Positions 30,371 to 39,381 of a stretch of 64,000 bases of DNA are shown piece by piece. The notes under the pieces are model-generated. The model saw only the letters and a list, made by a program, of their open reading frames with translations, was not told where the DNA came from and ran no database searches. Positions within the stretch are counted from its first letter, which is position 1. The number at the start of each line of letters is the position of its first letter. The DNA is from a bacterium (GTDB lineage Bacteria; Bacillota; Bacilli; Lactobacillales; Streptococcaceae). The stretch spans positions 124,001-188,000 of the forward strand of contig CAJNCF010000002.1 of assembly GCA_905221195.1 (NCBI GenBank), read 5' to 3'. A program made the position numbers and the translations under genes.

Positions 30371-31657
30371 TTAAGCACGCACTGTGACACTGGTTCCATC
30401 TTCCTTGTAAAGATTGATGAGTCCTTCTTTTAATGCACGAACCATGTCTCCTGCTTGAACGGGTTGAGGCACCTTAATAGTCAATAGTTCCATTGGATTT
30501 GGAGCGCGGTCGATCTTATTTCCTTTGGCATCATGCAAATCTTCAATATAAGTTTCAAAATGACGGAAACCTGGGCCGTAAAACTCAACTTGGTCGCCTT
30601 CGTTAATGACGTTCCGTTGACGAATGGTTGCTGTTTGTGTCGCATCATCATAAGAAACCACTTCAGCAACAAACTTGTACTCAGGAATTTTACGGCGAGC
30701 ACCAAACAACTGCTCATTTTCAGATGGTGTACCGTAGTAGAAACCTGTTGCTAATTCACGTTGGGCAACCTTCCACATCTCATCAATCAAGTCTTGCTTG
30801 ATAGCTTCAAACTTCTCTGGACTTTCTAGATAAGCATCAACAGCTGCCTTGTAGCAGTTGGTTACTGTTGATACGTAGTGAATAGACTTCATACGTCCTT
30901 CGATTTTTAGACTGTCCACACCATTTTCAATCATATCTGGGATATGGTCAATCATAGACATGTCAACGGCTGACATCGAAAATTCTTCTGGAATCTCTCC
31001 CTTAAGGCTCTTACGTTCTTTCCCAAAAGGCATATCGTAAAGGTCGTACTTCCAACGGCAAGACTGAGAGCAACCACCACGGTTAGCATCACGCATACTC
31101 ATGTGGTTTGAAAGAGTACAACGACCAGAGTAAGAAATACACATAGCTCCATGGACAAAGGCTTCAATCTCAACGTCTGTACGTTTGCGAATTTCAGCTA
31201 ATTCTTCCATCGAAACCTCACGCGCCAAAACGACACGAGTTAAGCCTAATTCTTTCCAGAACTCAAGAGTTTCATAGTTAGTGGCACTGGCTTGAGTAGA
31301 GAGGTGAATTTCAAGACCTGGTGCTTCTGTAGCTGCAATCATAATCAAGGCTGGGTCAGACACGATAACCGCGGCAATCCCGATATCACGTAGCTTACGG
31401 AACCACTCACCAGCTCCCTTTTCATTTCCTTCGTGCATAACCATGTTGGCAGCTACATAGACCTTAGCCCCGTACTTGGCAGCAAACTGGACTCCTTCTT
31501 CCATTTGTTCAAAGGTAAAGTTACCTGCACGGCTACGAAGGCCATAGGCCTGACCACCGATAAAGACAGCATCTGCCCCATACTGAACAGCTACTTTTAG
31601 CTTCTCTAAAGTCCCTGCCGGTGATAAAACCTCAGGACGTTTTAATGTTTTTGTCAT
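30371..31657 (-). CDS. U32 family protein, probable tRNA 5-hydroxyuridine synthesis (TrhP2/YrrO-like)
   Basis: Member of peptidase family U32 (428 aa). Proteins of this type in E. coli and B. subtilis (TrhP, YrrN/YrrO) are needed for prephenate-dependent 5-hydroxyuridine formation at tRNA position 34, so a protease role is doubtful. Seen: RPEVLSPAGTLEKLKVAVQYGADAVFIGG at the start, the family signature EAFVHGAMCISYSGRCTLSNHMSMRDANRGGCSQSCRW with its cysteine cluster, and DSLKIEGRMKS. The ATG at 31657 is preferred to a TTG six codons upstream, because GGAG lies 7 nt before it. No second U32 gene is adjacent. Confidence 0.85.
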   Translation of the reverse strand: MTKTLKRPEVLSPAGTLEKLKVAVQYGADAVFIGGQAYGLRSRAGNFTFEQMEEGVQFAAKYGAKVYVAANMVMHEGNEKGAGEWFRKLRDIGIAAVIVSDPALIMIAATEAPGLEIHLSTQASATNYETLEFWKELGLTRVVLAREVSMEELAEIRKRTDVEIEAFVHGAMCISYSGRCTLSNHMSMRDANRGGCSQSCRWKYDLYDMPFGKERKSLKGEIPEEFSMSAVDMSMIDHIPDMIENGVDSLKIEGRMKSIHYVSTVTNCYKAAVDAYLESPEKFEAIKQDLIDEMWKVAQRELATGFYYGTPSENEQLFGARRKIPEYKFVAEVVSYDDATQTATIRQRNVINEGDQVEFYGPGFRHFETYIEDLHDAKGNKIDRAPNPMELLTIKVPQPVQAGDMVRALKEGLINLYKEDGTSVTVRA

Positions 31658-31702
31658 GATTTCTCCTATTTGCAATATAAAAGTTTGACGTTTTTCCTTC
31701 TC

Positions 31703-31731
31703 ATTTTATAGTAAATAAGCGATAAAATCAA
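31703..31731 (-). promoter_or_regulatory. Promoter of the U32-CHY operon
   Basis: Minus strand: TTGATT (31726-31731), 17-nt spacer, TAAAAT (31703-31708). Confidence 0.72.
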
Positions 31732-31839
31732 GCCTAGACAGATTGTTTTGACAATTCTAATATTTTAAGCTTTGTATAATAATTGTTAAATTATCGGATA
31801 TAAACCAATTTTAACAAGTAGCCAAAAAGTCTAGAAAAG

Positions 31840-31866
31840 TAAAAACCAGCATCCAAAGATACTGGC
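31840..31866 (-). terminator. guaA terminator
   Basis: Minus strand: CCAGTATC pairs with GATGCTGG (one G-T pair) around TTTG and is followed by TTTTTAC. Confidence 0.82.
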
Positions 31867-31898
31867 TCATTAAACTACATAAATTAGTCCTTAGATGA

Positions 31899-33461
31899 CT
31901 ACTCCCACTCAACTGTTGCAGGTGGTTTACTTGTAATATCATAGACGATGCGGTTAACGTGGTCCACTTCGTTTACGATACGTACAGAAATCTTTTGAAG
32001 GACATCCCAAGGAATTTTGGCAAAGTCAGCAGTCATACCATCGATAGAGGTGATAGCACGGATTGCAATCGTGTAGTCGTAAGTACGACCGTCACCCATA
32101 ACCCCAACTGAACGAACACCTGTATTCACTGTGAAGTATTGCCAGATATCGCGGTCAAGACCAGCTTTGGCAATTTCTTCACGAAGGATAGCATCTGATT
32201 CACGAACGGTTTCAAGTTTCTCTTCTGTGATTTCACCCATAACACGGATAGCAAGACCTGGTCCTGGGAATGGTTGGCGCCATACGATATGGTCTGGCAT
32301 ACCAAGCTCTGTGCCAAGAGCACGAACTTCGTCCTTGTAAAGAGTGTTGAGTGGTTCAATCAATTCAAACTGCATGTCTTCTGGAAGACCACCAACGTTG
32401 TGGTGTGACTTGATAGTTTGAGCTGTATCCGTACCAGACTCGATCACGTCTGTATAAAGAGTTCCTTGAGCAAGGAATTTCACATCTTTGAGCTTGCTTG
32501 CTTCGTCATCAAAGACATAGACAAACTCGTTACCGATGATTTTACGTTTTTGTTCAGGGTCAGAAACACCAGCAAGTTTGTCAAGGAAACGCTTAGCTGC
32601 GTCTGCTTTGACGATATTCAAACCAAACTTACCGCCGAGCATGTCCATAACTTGATCCGCTTCTCCTTTACGAAGAAGACCGTGATCCACGAAGATACAG
32701 ATTAATTGATCGCCAATTGCTTTTTGGAGAAGAACCCCAACAACTGAAGAGTCAACTCCACCTGATAGACCAAGAAGGACACGTTTATCACCGACAGTTT
32801 CACGGATTTTTTGAATTTGCATGTCGATGAAGTTATCCATCGACCAGTCGCCTTTAGCCTTACAGATGTTAAGGGCAAAGTTACGAAGAATATCATTACC
32901 GTATACAGAATGACGAACTTCTGGGTGGAATTGGATACCGTAAATGTGTTTATCTGGGTTTTCAATGGCTGCATAAGGGCAGTCAGCTGATGTTCCAGTA
33001 CGAACAAAGTCAGCAGGAATCTCAGTAACTGCATCACCATGGCTCATCAAAACAGTCTGCTCATCAGGTGTTGATTCAAAAAGAGCTGATGGTGTGTGAG
33101 TTAGAGTTGATTGACCATATTCTCGATTTCCAGCGTCACCTGCAGGAACAACTTTTCCTCCAAGTTTATGGGTCAATAACTGCATACCGTAACAGATTCC
33201 CAAAATAGGAATTCCCAGTTCGAAGATTTCTGGGTCAATATCGAATGAACCATCTTCGTATACAGAGTTTGGACCACCTGAAAGGATAATTCCTACAGGA
33301 TTGATTTCACGAACTTCAGCAGCTGAAATTTTATGGCTTTTTAATTCTGAAAACACACCAATCTCACGGATACGGCGTGAAATCAGCTGGTTGTACTGAC
33401 TACCATAGTCCAATACGATGATTTTTTCTACATCTTGCAAATCAGTTGAAATGTTGCTCAT
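31899..33461 (-). CDS. guaA: GMP synthase (glutamine-hydrolysing)
   Basis: Converts XMP, ATP and glutamine to GMP in purine synthesis (520 aa). The class I glutamine amidotransferase domain (about 10-200) has the oxyanion [10 protein letters not shown], the nucleophile in GICYGMQ and the His-Glu pair in GIQFHPEV. The ATP pyrophosphatase domain has the P-loop [12 protein letters not shown] at about 233-244. The C-terminal dimerisation domain ends [12 protein letters not shown]. It is a single-gene unit with its own promoter and terminator. Confidence 0.98.
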   Translation of the reverse strand: MSNISTDLQDVEKIIVLDYGSQYNQLISRRIREIGVFSELKSHKISAAEVREINPVGIILSGGPNSVYEDGSFDIDPEIFELGIPILGICYGMQLLTHKLGGKVVPAGDAGNREYGQSTLTHTPSALFESTPDEQTVLMSHGDAVTEIPADFVRTGTSADCPYAAIENPDKHIYGIQFHPEVRHSVYGNDILRNFALNICKAKGDWSMDNFIDMQIQKIRETVGDKRVLLGLSGGVDSSVVGVLLQKAIGDQLICIFVDHGLLRKGEADQVMDMLGGKFGLNIVKADAAKRFLDKLAGVSDPEQKRKIIGNEFVYVFDDEASKLKDVKFLAQGTLYTDVIESGTDTAQTIKSHHNVGGLPEDMQFELIEPLNTLYKDEVRALGTELGMPDHIVWRQPFPGPGLAIRVMGEITEEKLETVRESDAILREEIAKAGLDRDIWQYFTVNTGVRSVGVMGDGRTYDYTIAIRAITSIDGMTADFAKIPWDVLQKISVRIVNEVDHVNRIVYDITSKPPATVEWE

Positions 33462-33503
33462 CTTTTTCCTTTCTCAAAAGAAATATCTTTTTTCAATATT
33501 CTA

Positions 33504-33533
33504 TCACAAATAAGGGCGAATTACCAACTAAAC
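33504..33533 (-). promoter_or_regulatory. guaA promoter
   Basis: Minus strand: TTGGTA, 18-nt spacer, TAGAAT preceded by TGTGA. The -10 is good, the -35 moderate, and coordinates are approximate. Confidence 0.5.
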
Positions 33534-33543
33534 AAGGCGAAGT

Positions 33544-33573
33544 TTGACTTTTTCTAGTTTATTGGGGTACAAT
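33544..33573 (+). promoter_or_regulatory. Promoter of the GntR gene
   Basis: TTGACT (33544-33549), 18-nt spacer, TACAAT (33568-33573). Confidence 0.68.
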
Positions 33574-33602
33574 AGAGAAAAGATAGAAATGAAGTGAAAA
33601 AT

Positions 33603-34301
33603 ATGCTACCTGCTTATATGAAAATCCATGATCAGATTAAAAAGGATATTGACGAACATCGTTGGGCTATTGGGGAGAGGCTTCCTAGTGAACGAGATTT
33701 AGCAGAGCAGTTTGAGGTCAGTCGCATGACCCTCCGACAAGCCGTATCTCTATTAGTCGAAGAAGGCGTCTTAGAGCGTCGTGTAGGAAGTGGCACCTTT
33801 GTTTCCAGTACACGTGTACAAGAAAAGATGCGAGGGACAACCAGTTTTACTGAAATTGTTAAGTCCCAAGGAAAAGTTCCCTCTAGCCAGCTTATTTCCT
33901 ACAGAAAAACTATTCCTAATGAGCAGGAAGTTGCCAAGCTAGGAATTTCTCCAACGGAGAATATTATCCGAATGGAGCGTGTCCGCTATGCTGATCAAGT
34001 TCCTCTGGTTTATGAAGTTGCTTCTATTCCTGAAAAATTCATTAAGAATTTTAAAAAAGAAGAAATCACCAGTCATTTCTTCCAAACCTTGCAAAAACAC
34101 GGCTACCGTATTGGTAAATCACAGCAGACTATTTATGCTCGCCTCGCTAAAGAAAAGATTGCCCACTATTTGGAAGTTGAAAAAGGTCATGCTATTCTTG
34201 GTTTGACCCAGGTTTCCTACCTAGAAGATGGGACTGCTTTTGAATACGTAAAAAGTCAATATGTAGGCGAACGTTTTGAATTTTATCTTGAAAACAATTA
34301 G
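33603..34301 (+). CDS. GntR family regulator with UTRA domain (HutC subfamily)
   Basis: DNA-binding repressor or activator of 232 aa. The N-terminal winged helix (about 1-68) has PAYMKIHDQIKKDI, GERLPSERDLAEQFEVSRMTLRQAV and LERRVGSGTFV. A UTRA ligand-binding domain follows (about 85-228), with IIRMERVRYADQVPLVYE, GLTQVSYLEDGTAFEY and a closing SQYVGERFEFYLE. UTRA regulators usually sense sugar phosphates or amino acids; the effector is not evident. ATG at 33603 was chosen over a GTG three codons upstream, since GAAGTG then sits 6 nt before it. It is divergent from guaA and stands alone. Confidence 0.87.
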   Translation: MLPAYMKIHDQIKKDIDEHRWAIGERLPSERDLAEQFEVSRMTLRQAVSLLVEEGVLERRVGSGTFVSSTRVQEKMRGTTSFTEIVKSQGKVPSSQLISYRKTIPNEQEVAKLGISPTENIIRMERVRYADQVPLVYEVASIPEKFIKNFKKEEITSHFFQTLQKHGYRIGKSQQTIYARLAKEKIAHYLEVEKGHAILGLTQVSYLEDGTAFEYVKSQYVGERFEFYLENN

Positions 34302-34310
34302 ATTACTATG

Positions 34311-34349
34311 CAAAAACTCTCTGTCATCACGGACAAAGAGTCTTTTTTA
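34311..34349. terminator. Bidirectional terminator, GntR gene / cppA operon
   Basis: ACTCT-TGTC pairs with GACA-AGAGT with a one-base mismatch between the two stem parts, and T runs lie on both sides. It separates convergent units. Confidence 0.75.
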
Positions 34350-35243
34350 TTTTTCTAAGAGTAAATCTTTCAAAGAAATCAGAGTTACTGCAATTAAAAT
34401 CATTGCCATGCCAAGAAAATCAAGGGGATAAAATTGTTCATTCATGATTAGGAAGGCAAAGAAAACCGCCGATATTGGCTCAATTGAAGCCAACAAGCTT
34501 GACTTGACCGGTCCTATCAGACTGGCTCCTTTAAGGAAAGCTGTATAGGCAAAGACAGTCCCGATAAGGATAATGCCTGCAAACGCAAGGAGAAAATCAA
34601 GACTAGTCGGGATATCGGCCTGTAGAACTCCTGTAAAAGGAAAGGCGACCAAACCTGCTATGACCATTCCCACACCAATGACCAAACTACTCCCCCACTT
34701 CTTGATCAAGGCTATAGGTAGAATAATATAAAGGGCGTAAGTCCATGCAGAAAAGAGACCCCAAAGTAGGCCAGAAGGTGTAATGGATTACTGGTCCAAC
34801 TGACCATGAGTTGCAATAAGGAAGGTTCCTCCGATGGCTAATATGATAGAAATAATCTCTGCCAAGGTCGGTGCCACCTTATCCTTGATACAGCTATAAA
34901 TCAAAATTCCAACAGGGCAAACATACTGAAGCACCGTTGCTGTTCCAGCATTGGTTTCCTGAATTGCAGACAAGTAGGCAAATTGATTGAGAAAAAGACC
35001 AATTAGAGCAAAAACGAGAAGTGACAGCAAACTCTTTCTATCCTTTAAAAAGGCCAGCATTTTATCCTTTGCAGTGGCATAAGCCAAGAGCATGAGAACT
35101 CCACCAGCGATTAAAAGTCGTAAGTTAGTTAAAACCAGAGCCGAAATTCCGTGCGCCATCAGGTATTGGCCACTCGTTCCTGACAATCCCCAAGCAATAC
35201 CAGCTACAACTGTTAGTAAAGTCCCTTTTAAAATGTTTGACAT
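34347..35243 (-). pseudogene. EamA/DMT family transporter gene with an in-frame stop
   Basis: Drug/metabolite transporter-type membrane protein with two EamA halves, interrupted once. Codons 1-151 (MSNILKGTLLTVVAGIAWGLSGTSGQYL...) end in GQLDQ-TAA at 34788-34790. Translation continues in the same frame as SITPSGLLWGLFSAWTYALY and through the second half to LISLKDLLLEK, so the full product would be about 298 residues, the usual family length. A single substitution (for example TTA or TCA to TAA) explains it; there is no frameshift or deletion. The first half alone is unlikely to be a working carrier. It is third in the cppA operon, 8 nt after the serine hydrolase gene. Confidence 0.85.
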
Positions 35244-35251
35244 GTCTCTCC

Positions 35252-36187
35252 TTACTCTTCTTTGCGAATCAAGTCCATCACCTGATTACGGTCTAAAATC
35301 CATTGGGCCCGCTCATCCTTTTCATAGGTACGATTCGATAGGAAAATGACCGCTTCTTTCTTCTGACGATTCCACATGACAAATGTGCCTGTATAGCCCG
35401 TATGATCTAGCCAATCTCCTTCCAAATTCCATGCCAAAGAACGTTCCTTGTCATCCAAAGGAGAAAAATTTTGACTCAAATCTCTAGCAAAATCGTCCTC
35501 TAAATAGTGTTCTAAAAAGATTTGTAAATCCTTCACAGTCGAAAACAAACCAGCACTACCAGCATGTCTGCCCAAGAGACGAGCCTTGGGATCATGCACG
35601 ATGCCTGCATCTACACCTCTGACTGTTGGAACAGCAAGCTCAACTGGCCCAAACTGGGTTTCATTCATTCCCCAAGGTTTCCAAACTTGCTCCTGTAAAA
35701 TCACATCCAAGTCTTGATCGAAGATTCTTTCCAAAATAAAGCCCAACAGCAAAAAATGGACATCAGAATAAAGAAAGGCTGGCTGACTTCGTCTATTGAG
35801 ATGAAACATAGCTTCCTTTAATTCAGAAGCTGTTAAAAGATCACGGTTAGGAATAAAAGGATCAAGATCTGTAGCGTGGGTTAAGAGCTGGCGAATAGTG
35901 ATATCTGGATAATCACTTTCAGGTAAAAAATCGGTTACTGGTCTGTCAATATCTAATTGACCGTGTTCCCACAAGAAGGTAAAAACAGTACCAACCCCAA
36001 CAACCTTACTGACACTAGCAAGGTCATAAACTAGTCCTGCCTCAGTACCCAAGCTATGCTCTGGGTCACTCTGGCCGACATAGACCTCCGTCCATTGATT
36101 GTCCTTAAAATACGCAAAAGAGGCTCCGGGATAAATCCCTGCCTCGCTTTGTTCTTCTATTTTTTTAATAATCTTGGTCCACTTCAT
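35252..36187 (-). CDS. Serine hydrolase, beta-lactamase (class C-like) family
   Basis: Penicillin-binding-protein-like serine hydrolase (311 aa). The catalytic SxxK is SVSK in VYDLASVSKVVGVG (about residues 57-60), and YSDVHFLLLGFILE supplies the Tyr-Ser/Asn motif. HTGYTGTFVMWN is the third (KTG-like) motif. No signal peptide or membrane anchor is seen, so an intracellular esterase or peptidase role is more likely than wall synthesis or drug resistance. The start overlaps the cppA stop by four bases, indicating coupling. Confidence 0.85.
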   Translation of the reverse strand: MKWTKIIKKIEEQSEAGIYPGASFAYFKDNQWTEVYVGQSDPEHSLGTEAGLVYDLASVSKVVGVGTVFTFLWEHGQLDIDRPVTDFLPESDYPDITIRQLLTHATDLDPFIPNRDLLTASELKEAMFHLNRRSQPAFLYSDVHFLLLGFILERIFDQDLDVILQEQVWKPWGMNETQFGPVELAVPTVRGVDAGIVHDPKARLLGRHAGSAGLFSTVKDLQIFLEHYLEDDFARDLSQNFSPLDDKERSLAWNLEGDWLDHTGYTGTFVMWNRQKKEAVIFLSNRTYEKDERAQWILDRNQVMDLIRKEE

Positions 36188-36909
36188 ACTTCTTCAAACC
36201 ACAATTCAACATTATTTCTATCTTTACCAAGGAAGAATTTTTCAGACTTAGGAATAAAATACTCGGTAGACTCAAATTTCTGGCGTAAACTTGCTAAGTC
36301 TAATTCATTGACCAAGAACTTGAGCATAGACAAGTCCCAAGTAACCGTATTGTCAACAGTCAAATCCTGCCCCTGAGCTGGGATAAAATCAAGTGATTCC
36401 CTAACTTCTGATAGTTCCAAGTAACTATCGACATCAGTTGGGAGATGTAATTCCATGGAAATCTCAAATTTACTTAAAGAAATTGATTCCAAATCTGTTT
36501 GAAATTCAGGTTTTTCTTCTACTTCTACTAGACTTGCTCTGTCATCTTCTGCATGAATCAAAATCAAATCATTTTCTGGTGAAAAAATTTCAAAAGCGTA
36601 GCCATTGTGTCCCTTATATAATCGATGAATCGAATCTGTTTTAGATAAGAGTCCTTCGATTTCCAAAGGATTTTCCACCTTGACAATCAACCTAGCTAGC
36701 TTCTTTCGTCCCTCTACCTTACGAGTACGCATACTTGGAGCTTCTTCTAAAACCAGTTTTTCAAGGCCTGTTTGATCACCTAGTGACAGAAAAGCTGACT
36801 CTTCTAACAAGGCCTTCATGCCAAGGGTTTCAATATAAAAAGTTTCATTTAATTTTCTATTATTAACTTTTAAAGTAGGAATAATCCGTACAATTTGATT
36901 TACATTCAT
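36184..36909 (-). CDS. cppA: CppA family protein
   Basis: CppA, described in pneumococcus as a putative C3-degrading proteinase (241 aa). No protease motif and no signal peptide are visible. The N-terminal half (VNQIVRIIPTLKVNNRKLNETFYIETLGMKAL) looks like a glyoxalase/bleomycin-resistance fold, so the published name should be treated with caution. The C-terminal half (about 130-241) is the CppA-specific domain. The ATG at 36909 was chosen because an upstream TTG lies inside the ribosome-binding sequence TTGGAGGAA. It heads the operon cppA-serine hydrolase-EamA. Confidence 0.85.
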   Translation of the reverse strand: MNVNQIVRIIPTLKVNNRKLNETFYIETLGMKALLEESAFLSLGDQTGLEKLVLEEAPSMRTRKVEGRKKLARLIVKVENPLEIEGLLSKTDSIHRLYKGHNGYAFEIFSPENDLILIHAEDDRASLVEVEEKPEFQTDLESISLSKFEISMELHLPTDVDSYLELSEVRESLDFIPAQGQDLTVDNTVTWDLSMLKFLVNELDLASLRQKFESTEYFIPKSEKFFLGKDRNNVELWFEEV

Positions 36910-36928
36910 AAATTCCTCCAACTCTTTT

Positions 36929-36957
36929 ATTTTAAAGGATTTTAGAATTTTTTACAA
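36929..36957 (-). promoter_or_regulatory. cppA promoter
   Basis: Minus strand: TTGTAA (36952-36957), 17-nt spacer, TAAAAT (36929-36934). Confidence 0.7.
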
Positions 36958-37001
36958 GATATTATGCTCAAATTTACCGATTTTTCGTAAAAATTTCATC
37001 T

Positions 37002-37027
37002 AAAAAACCGAGGATTTCCTCGGTTTC
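37002..37027 (-). terminator. Terminator of the aquaglyceroporin gene
   Basis: Minus strand: AACCGAGG and CCTCGGTT enclose AAAT and are followed by TTTT. Confidence 0.88.
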
Positions 37028-37033
37028 AATTTC

Positions 37034-37939
37034 TTATAGGTAAAGGAATTTGAAGATAGCTACTGCCGCAATTGCTGCTGCGATAGGTGCTACTACTGGT
37101 ACCCAAGAATACCACCATTTTGAATCCCCTTTGTGCTCACCAAGAACTGATTTTGGAAGGAAAGCATGAAGGAGACGTGGGCCAAAGTCACGCGCAGGGT
37201 TCAAGGCAGGTCCTGTAGGTCCACCAAGTGATGTTACCAAGGCCATAACGAGGAAACCAAGTGCCAAGTGAGCAATTCCAAGACCAGATGTCATAAATGG
37301 TGCTACTTGCTCTTTAGCTTGGTCAAGCGCTGCTGTTACTTGTTCTTGAGGAATAGTTTGACCTTGAGTAGTTGCTTGAGCAACTTGAGCATTAATAGCC
37401 GCTTGTGCTTTTGATACTAATTCAGCACCAAAGAAGTTTTTAGTCAAACCAAGGGCTGCAAAGAAAAGAACAAATGAACCAACAAACTCATTTACAAAAC
37501 CATTAACAGTTGCTGCGAAATGTGATTCTTTTGTACCATTATCCAAACTTGAAATTGTTGAGAAAGTACCCAAGATGTTATTTGGATTTTCAGTTTTCAA
37601 GTAATATGGGCGGTGTGTTGCCACAACTAAGGCTTGACCAAAGATAGCACCCAAAACTTGTGCAATGATGTAAGGCGCAACTTGTGTCCAAGGGAATAGA
37701 CCGCTTACTGCAAGTCCAAGAGTGAAAGCTGGGTTGATGTGGTTTCCAGATATGTTACCAAACATCAAGGCAGGAATCATAACCCCCATACCGTAACCAA
37801 CAGCGATAACGATCCAGCCACTTTGGTGACCTTTCGTACCTTTAAGTTCAACGTTGGCAACTGCACCATTTCCAAGAATGATCAAAAGAGCAGTAGCCAA
37901 AAATTCAGTGGCATATTTAATTGCCCATGTGAAATCCAT
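37034..37939 (-). CDS. MIP family aquaglyceroporin (glycerol facilitator type)
   Basis: Channel for glycerol, water or small neutral solutes, in the plasma membrane (301 aa, six transmembrane helices and two half-helices). The NPA motifs are at residues 69-71 (GNHINPAFTLG) and 247-249 (LNPARDFGPRL); the Asp after the second NPA-R indicates the glycerol-conducting branch. A loop of about 45 residues rich in Ala and Gln (about 180-220) is inserted between helices and makes the protein longer than E. coli GlpF. It is monocistronic, with its own promoter, a cre-like site and a terminator. Confidence 0.9.
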   Translation of the reverse strand: MDFTWAIKYATEFLATALLIILGNGAVANVELKGTKGHQSGWIVIAVGYGMGVMIPALMFGNISGNHINPAFTLGLAVSGLFPWTQVAPYIIAQVLGAIFGQALVVATHRPYYLKTENPNNILGTFSTISSLDNGTKESHFAATVNGFVNEFVGSFVLFFAALGLTKNFFGAELVSKAQAAINAQVAQATTQGQTIPQEQVTAALDQAKEQVAPFMTSGLGIAHLALGFLVMALVTSLGGPTGPALNPARDFGPRLLHAFLPKSVLGEHKGDSKWWYSWVPVVAPIAAAIAAVAIFKFLYL

Positions 37940-37976
37940 TTGATAGATTCTCCTTAAAATTTTTTAGACAATCCTT

Positions 37977-38005
37977 ATTCTATCAATTTTTATTTCTTTT
38001 AGCAA
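37977..38005 (-). promoter_or_regulatory. Aquaglyceroporin promoter
   Basis: Minus strand: TTGCTA (38000-38005), 17-nt spacer ending TGA, TAGAAT (37977-37982). Confidence 0.7.
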
Positions 38006-38028
38006 CAGGTTTCCAAAAAGAATATATG

Positions 38029-38042
38029 AGAAAGCGGTTTTA
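38029..38042. promoter_or_regulatory. cre-like site upstream of the aquaglyceroporin gene
   Basis: AGAAAGCGGTTTTA matches 12 of 14 positions of the cre consensus and lies 24 bp upstream of the -35. CcpA control would suit a glycerol channel. Confidence 0.4.
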
Positions 38043-38051
38043 TTTCTTATA

Positions 38052-38156
38052 ATACTCTTCGAAAATCTCTTCAAACCACGTCAGCGTCGCCTTACCGTAC
38101 TCAAGTACAGCTTGCGGCTAGCTTCCTAGTTTGCTTTTTGATTTTCATTGAGTATA
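38052..38156 (+). repeat. BOX element (boxA-boxC)
   Basis: ATACTCTTCGAAAATC at the left and TTTTCATTGAGTATA at the right, with the boxA and boxC cores and no boxB, about 105 bp. It fills the space between the aquaglyceroporin control region and the terminator of the ATP-grasp cassette. Confidence 0.92.
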
Positions 38157-38194
38157 AAAAACAAAAGGATTAAGAAAGTCATTCTCCTTAATCC
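38156..38194 (-). terminator. Terminator of the esterase/ATP-grasp cassette
   Basis: Minus strand: GGATTAAG and CTTAATCC pair around a 12-nt loop and are followed by TTTTGTTTTTT. It directly abuts the BOX element. Confidence 0.85.
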
Positions 38195-38202
38195 GATACT
38201 TC

Positions 38203-39369
38203 TTATTCTTGACGTTGTCCGAAATCTGCAATCATCTGATCCATTTCTTGTCGACTCGGAGTTGTCAGCATATAAAGATAATCTCCTTGAAGTTCCGCAA
38301 AGGCCGCTGGCATGATTTTTTTCACCTTGAACTGCTGGCTATATTTAGCAAGCAAGTCCTCCTCAGAATAGACATAGTGAGCATTAGCACGACGTGATGT
38401 AGCCAAACAATACTGAGATTCAAACTCTGACACTGGGAACTCTTCTCCTGCGACAATCGCCGCATAGCCTCGGTAGAGGTCCAAGGAGTGGGCAAAGTTA
38501 TAAACATCAATGGTAAAACCACCTGCAGGACGGTTATTGTACTCAATGGCAATATAATCGTCTCCTTCACGGAAGAACTCGATATGGAAGAACCGTTCTT
38601 TCATACCAAATTCTTTGACAATTGCTTCCCCATACTTGCGTAGTTTAGGATCCATATCCTTGAGAACGTAATAAGAATTGTCCATCTTGTAGATCATGAG
38701 ATCAAGCGGTGTATAGGCGTAGTCAAATGTTGTTGAGAAGACAATCTTTCCATCCTTGTCCACAAGACCATCAAAGGTACAAATTTCACTAGAAGTGACA
38801 AATTTTTCAAAGAAATAAAGGGTTGAATGGTCCCATTCTTGCTTGAAGTGATTGATATCGTCTTCTGTCTCAAGTTTAAAGGTTGCGGCTGCGCCCACTC
38901 CATTGTCAGGTTTGGCAATCATTGGAAGGCCGATTTCTTTCACTGCTTGATCAACATCTGCTTCCGTTTTGATAACGGCTCCAGGCACCACAGGGACACC
39001 TGCTTTTTTGAAAAGTTTCTTCATTTCAGACTTATATTTCGTCTTTTTGAGATCCTCTGGTTTGGCACCAAAAACATTGAATTGTTCTCTGAGTGCTGCA
39101 TCCAGCTCAAGCCAGTATTCATTATGAGACTCGATGCGATCGATAGGACCATGCTTGTAGAAAAGAAATGCAACTGCGCGTTTGACTTCATCTATATTTT
39201 CAAGATTATCTACACGGAAATATTCGGTCAGGCTATTGCGCAAGGGTTCATCCAATTGCTCGTATGGTTCTTGGCCAATTCCCAAGACTGTAATGCCTTT
39301 ATTGGCTAGCTCAATTGTAAACTGTTGAAAATTTTGTGGATAGTAGGGAGAAATAACAAGGTAATTCAT
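38203..39369 (-). CDS. ATP-grasp domain ligase of unknown substrate
   Basis: Predicted ATP-dependent carboxylate-amine (or thiol) ligase of 388 aa, cytosolic. An N-terminal pre-ATP-grasp region has NYLVISPYYPQNFQQF and RIESHNEYWLELDAALREQF. The ATP-grasp fold has KTKYKSEMKKLFKKAGVPVVPG (about 108-129), IAKPDNGVGAAATFKL, and the metal site AIEYNNRPAGGFTID (about 274-288). A further 90 residues follow. It resembles carbamoyl-phosphate synthase-like and dipeptide-ligase-like proteins but no specific family was recognised. It is the third gene of a tight cassette, 12 nt after an esterase gene, so it may build an amide or ester-linked conjugate that those enzymes act on. Confidence 0.8.
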   Translation of the reverse strand: MNYLVISPYYPQNFQQFTIELANKGITVLGIGQEPYEQLDEPLRNSLTEYFRVDNLENIDEVKRAVAFLFYKHGPIDRIESHNEYWLELDAALREQFNVFGAKPEDLKKTKYKSEMKKLFKKAGVPVVPGAVIKTEADVDQAVKEIGLPMIAKPDNGVGAAATFKLETEDDINHFKQEWDHSTLYFFEKFVTSSEICTFDGLVDKDGKIVFSTTFDYAYTPLDLMIYKMDNSYYVLKDMDPKLRKYGEAIVKEFGMKERFFHIEFFREGDDYIAIEYNNRPAGGFTIDVYNFAHSLDLYRGYAAIVAGEEFPVSEFESQYCLATSRRANAHYVYSEEDLLAKYSQQFKVKKIMPAAFAELQGDYLYMLTTPSRQEMDQMIADFGQRQE

Positions 39370-39381
39370 AGGTAACTCCTT

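Noticed and set aside
33462..33543. Guanine riboswitch upstream of guaA
   Set aside because: The leader is too short and lacks the purine aptamer's conserved junction.
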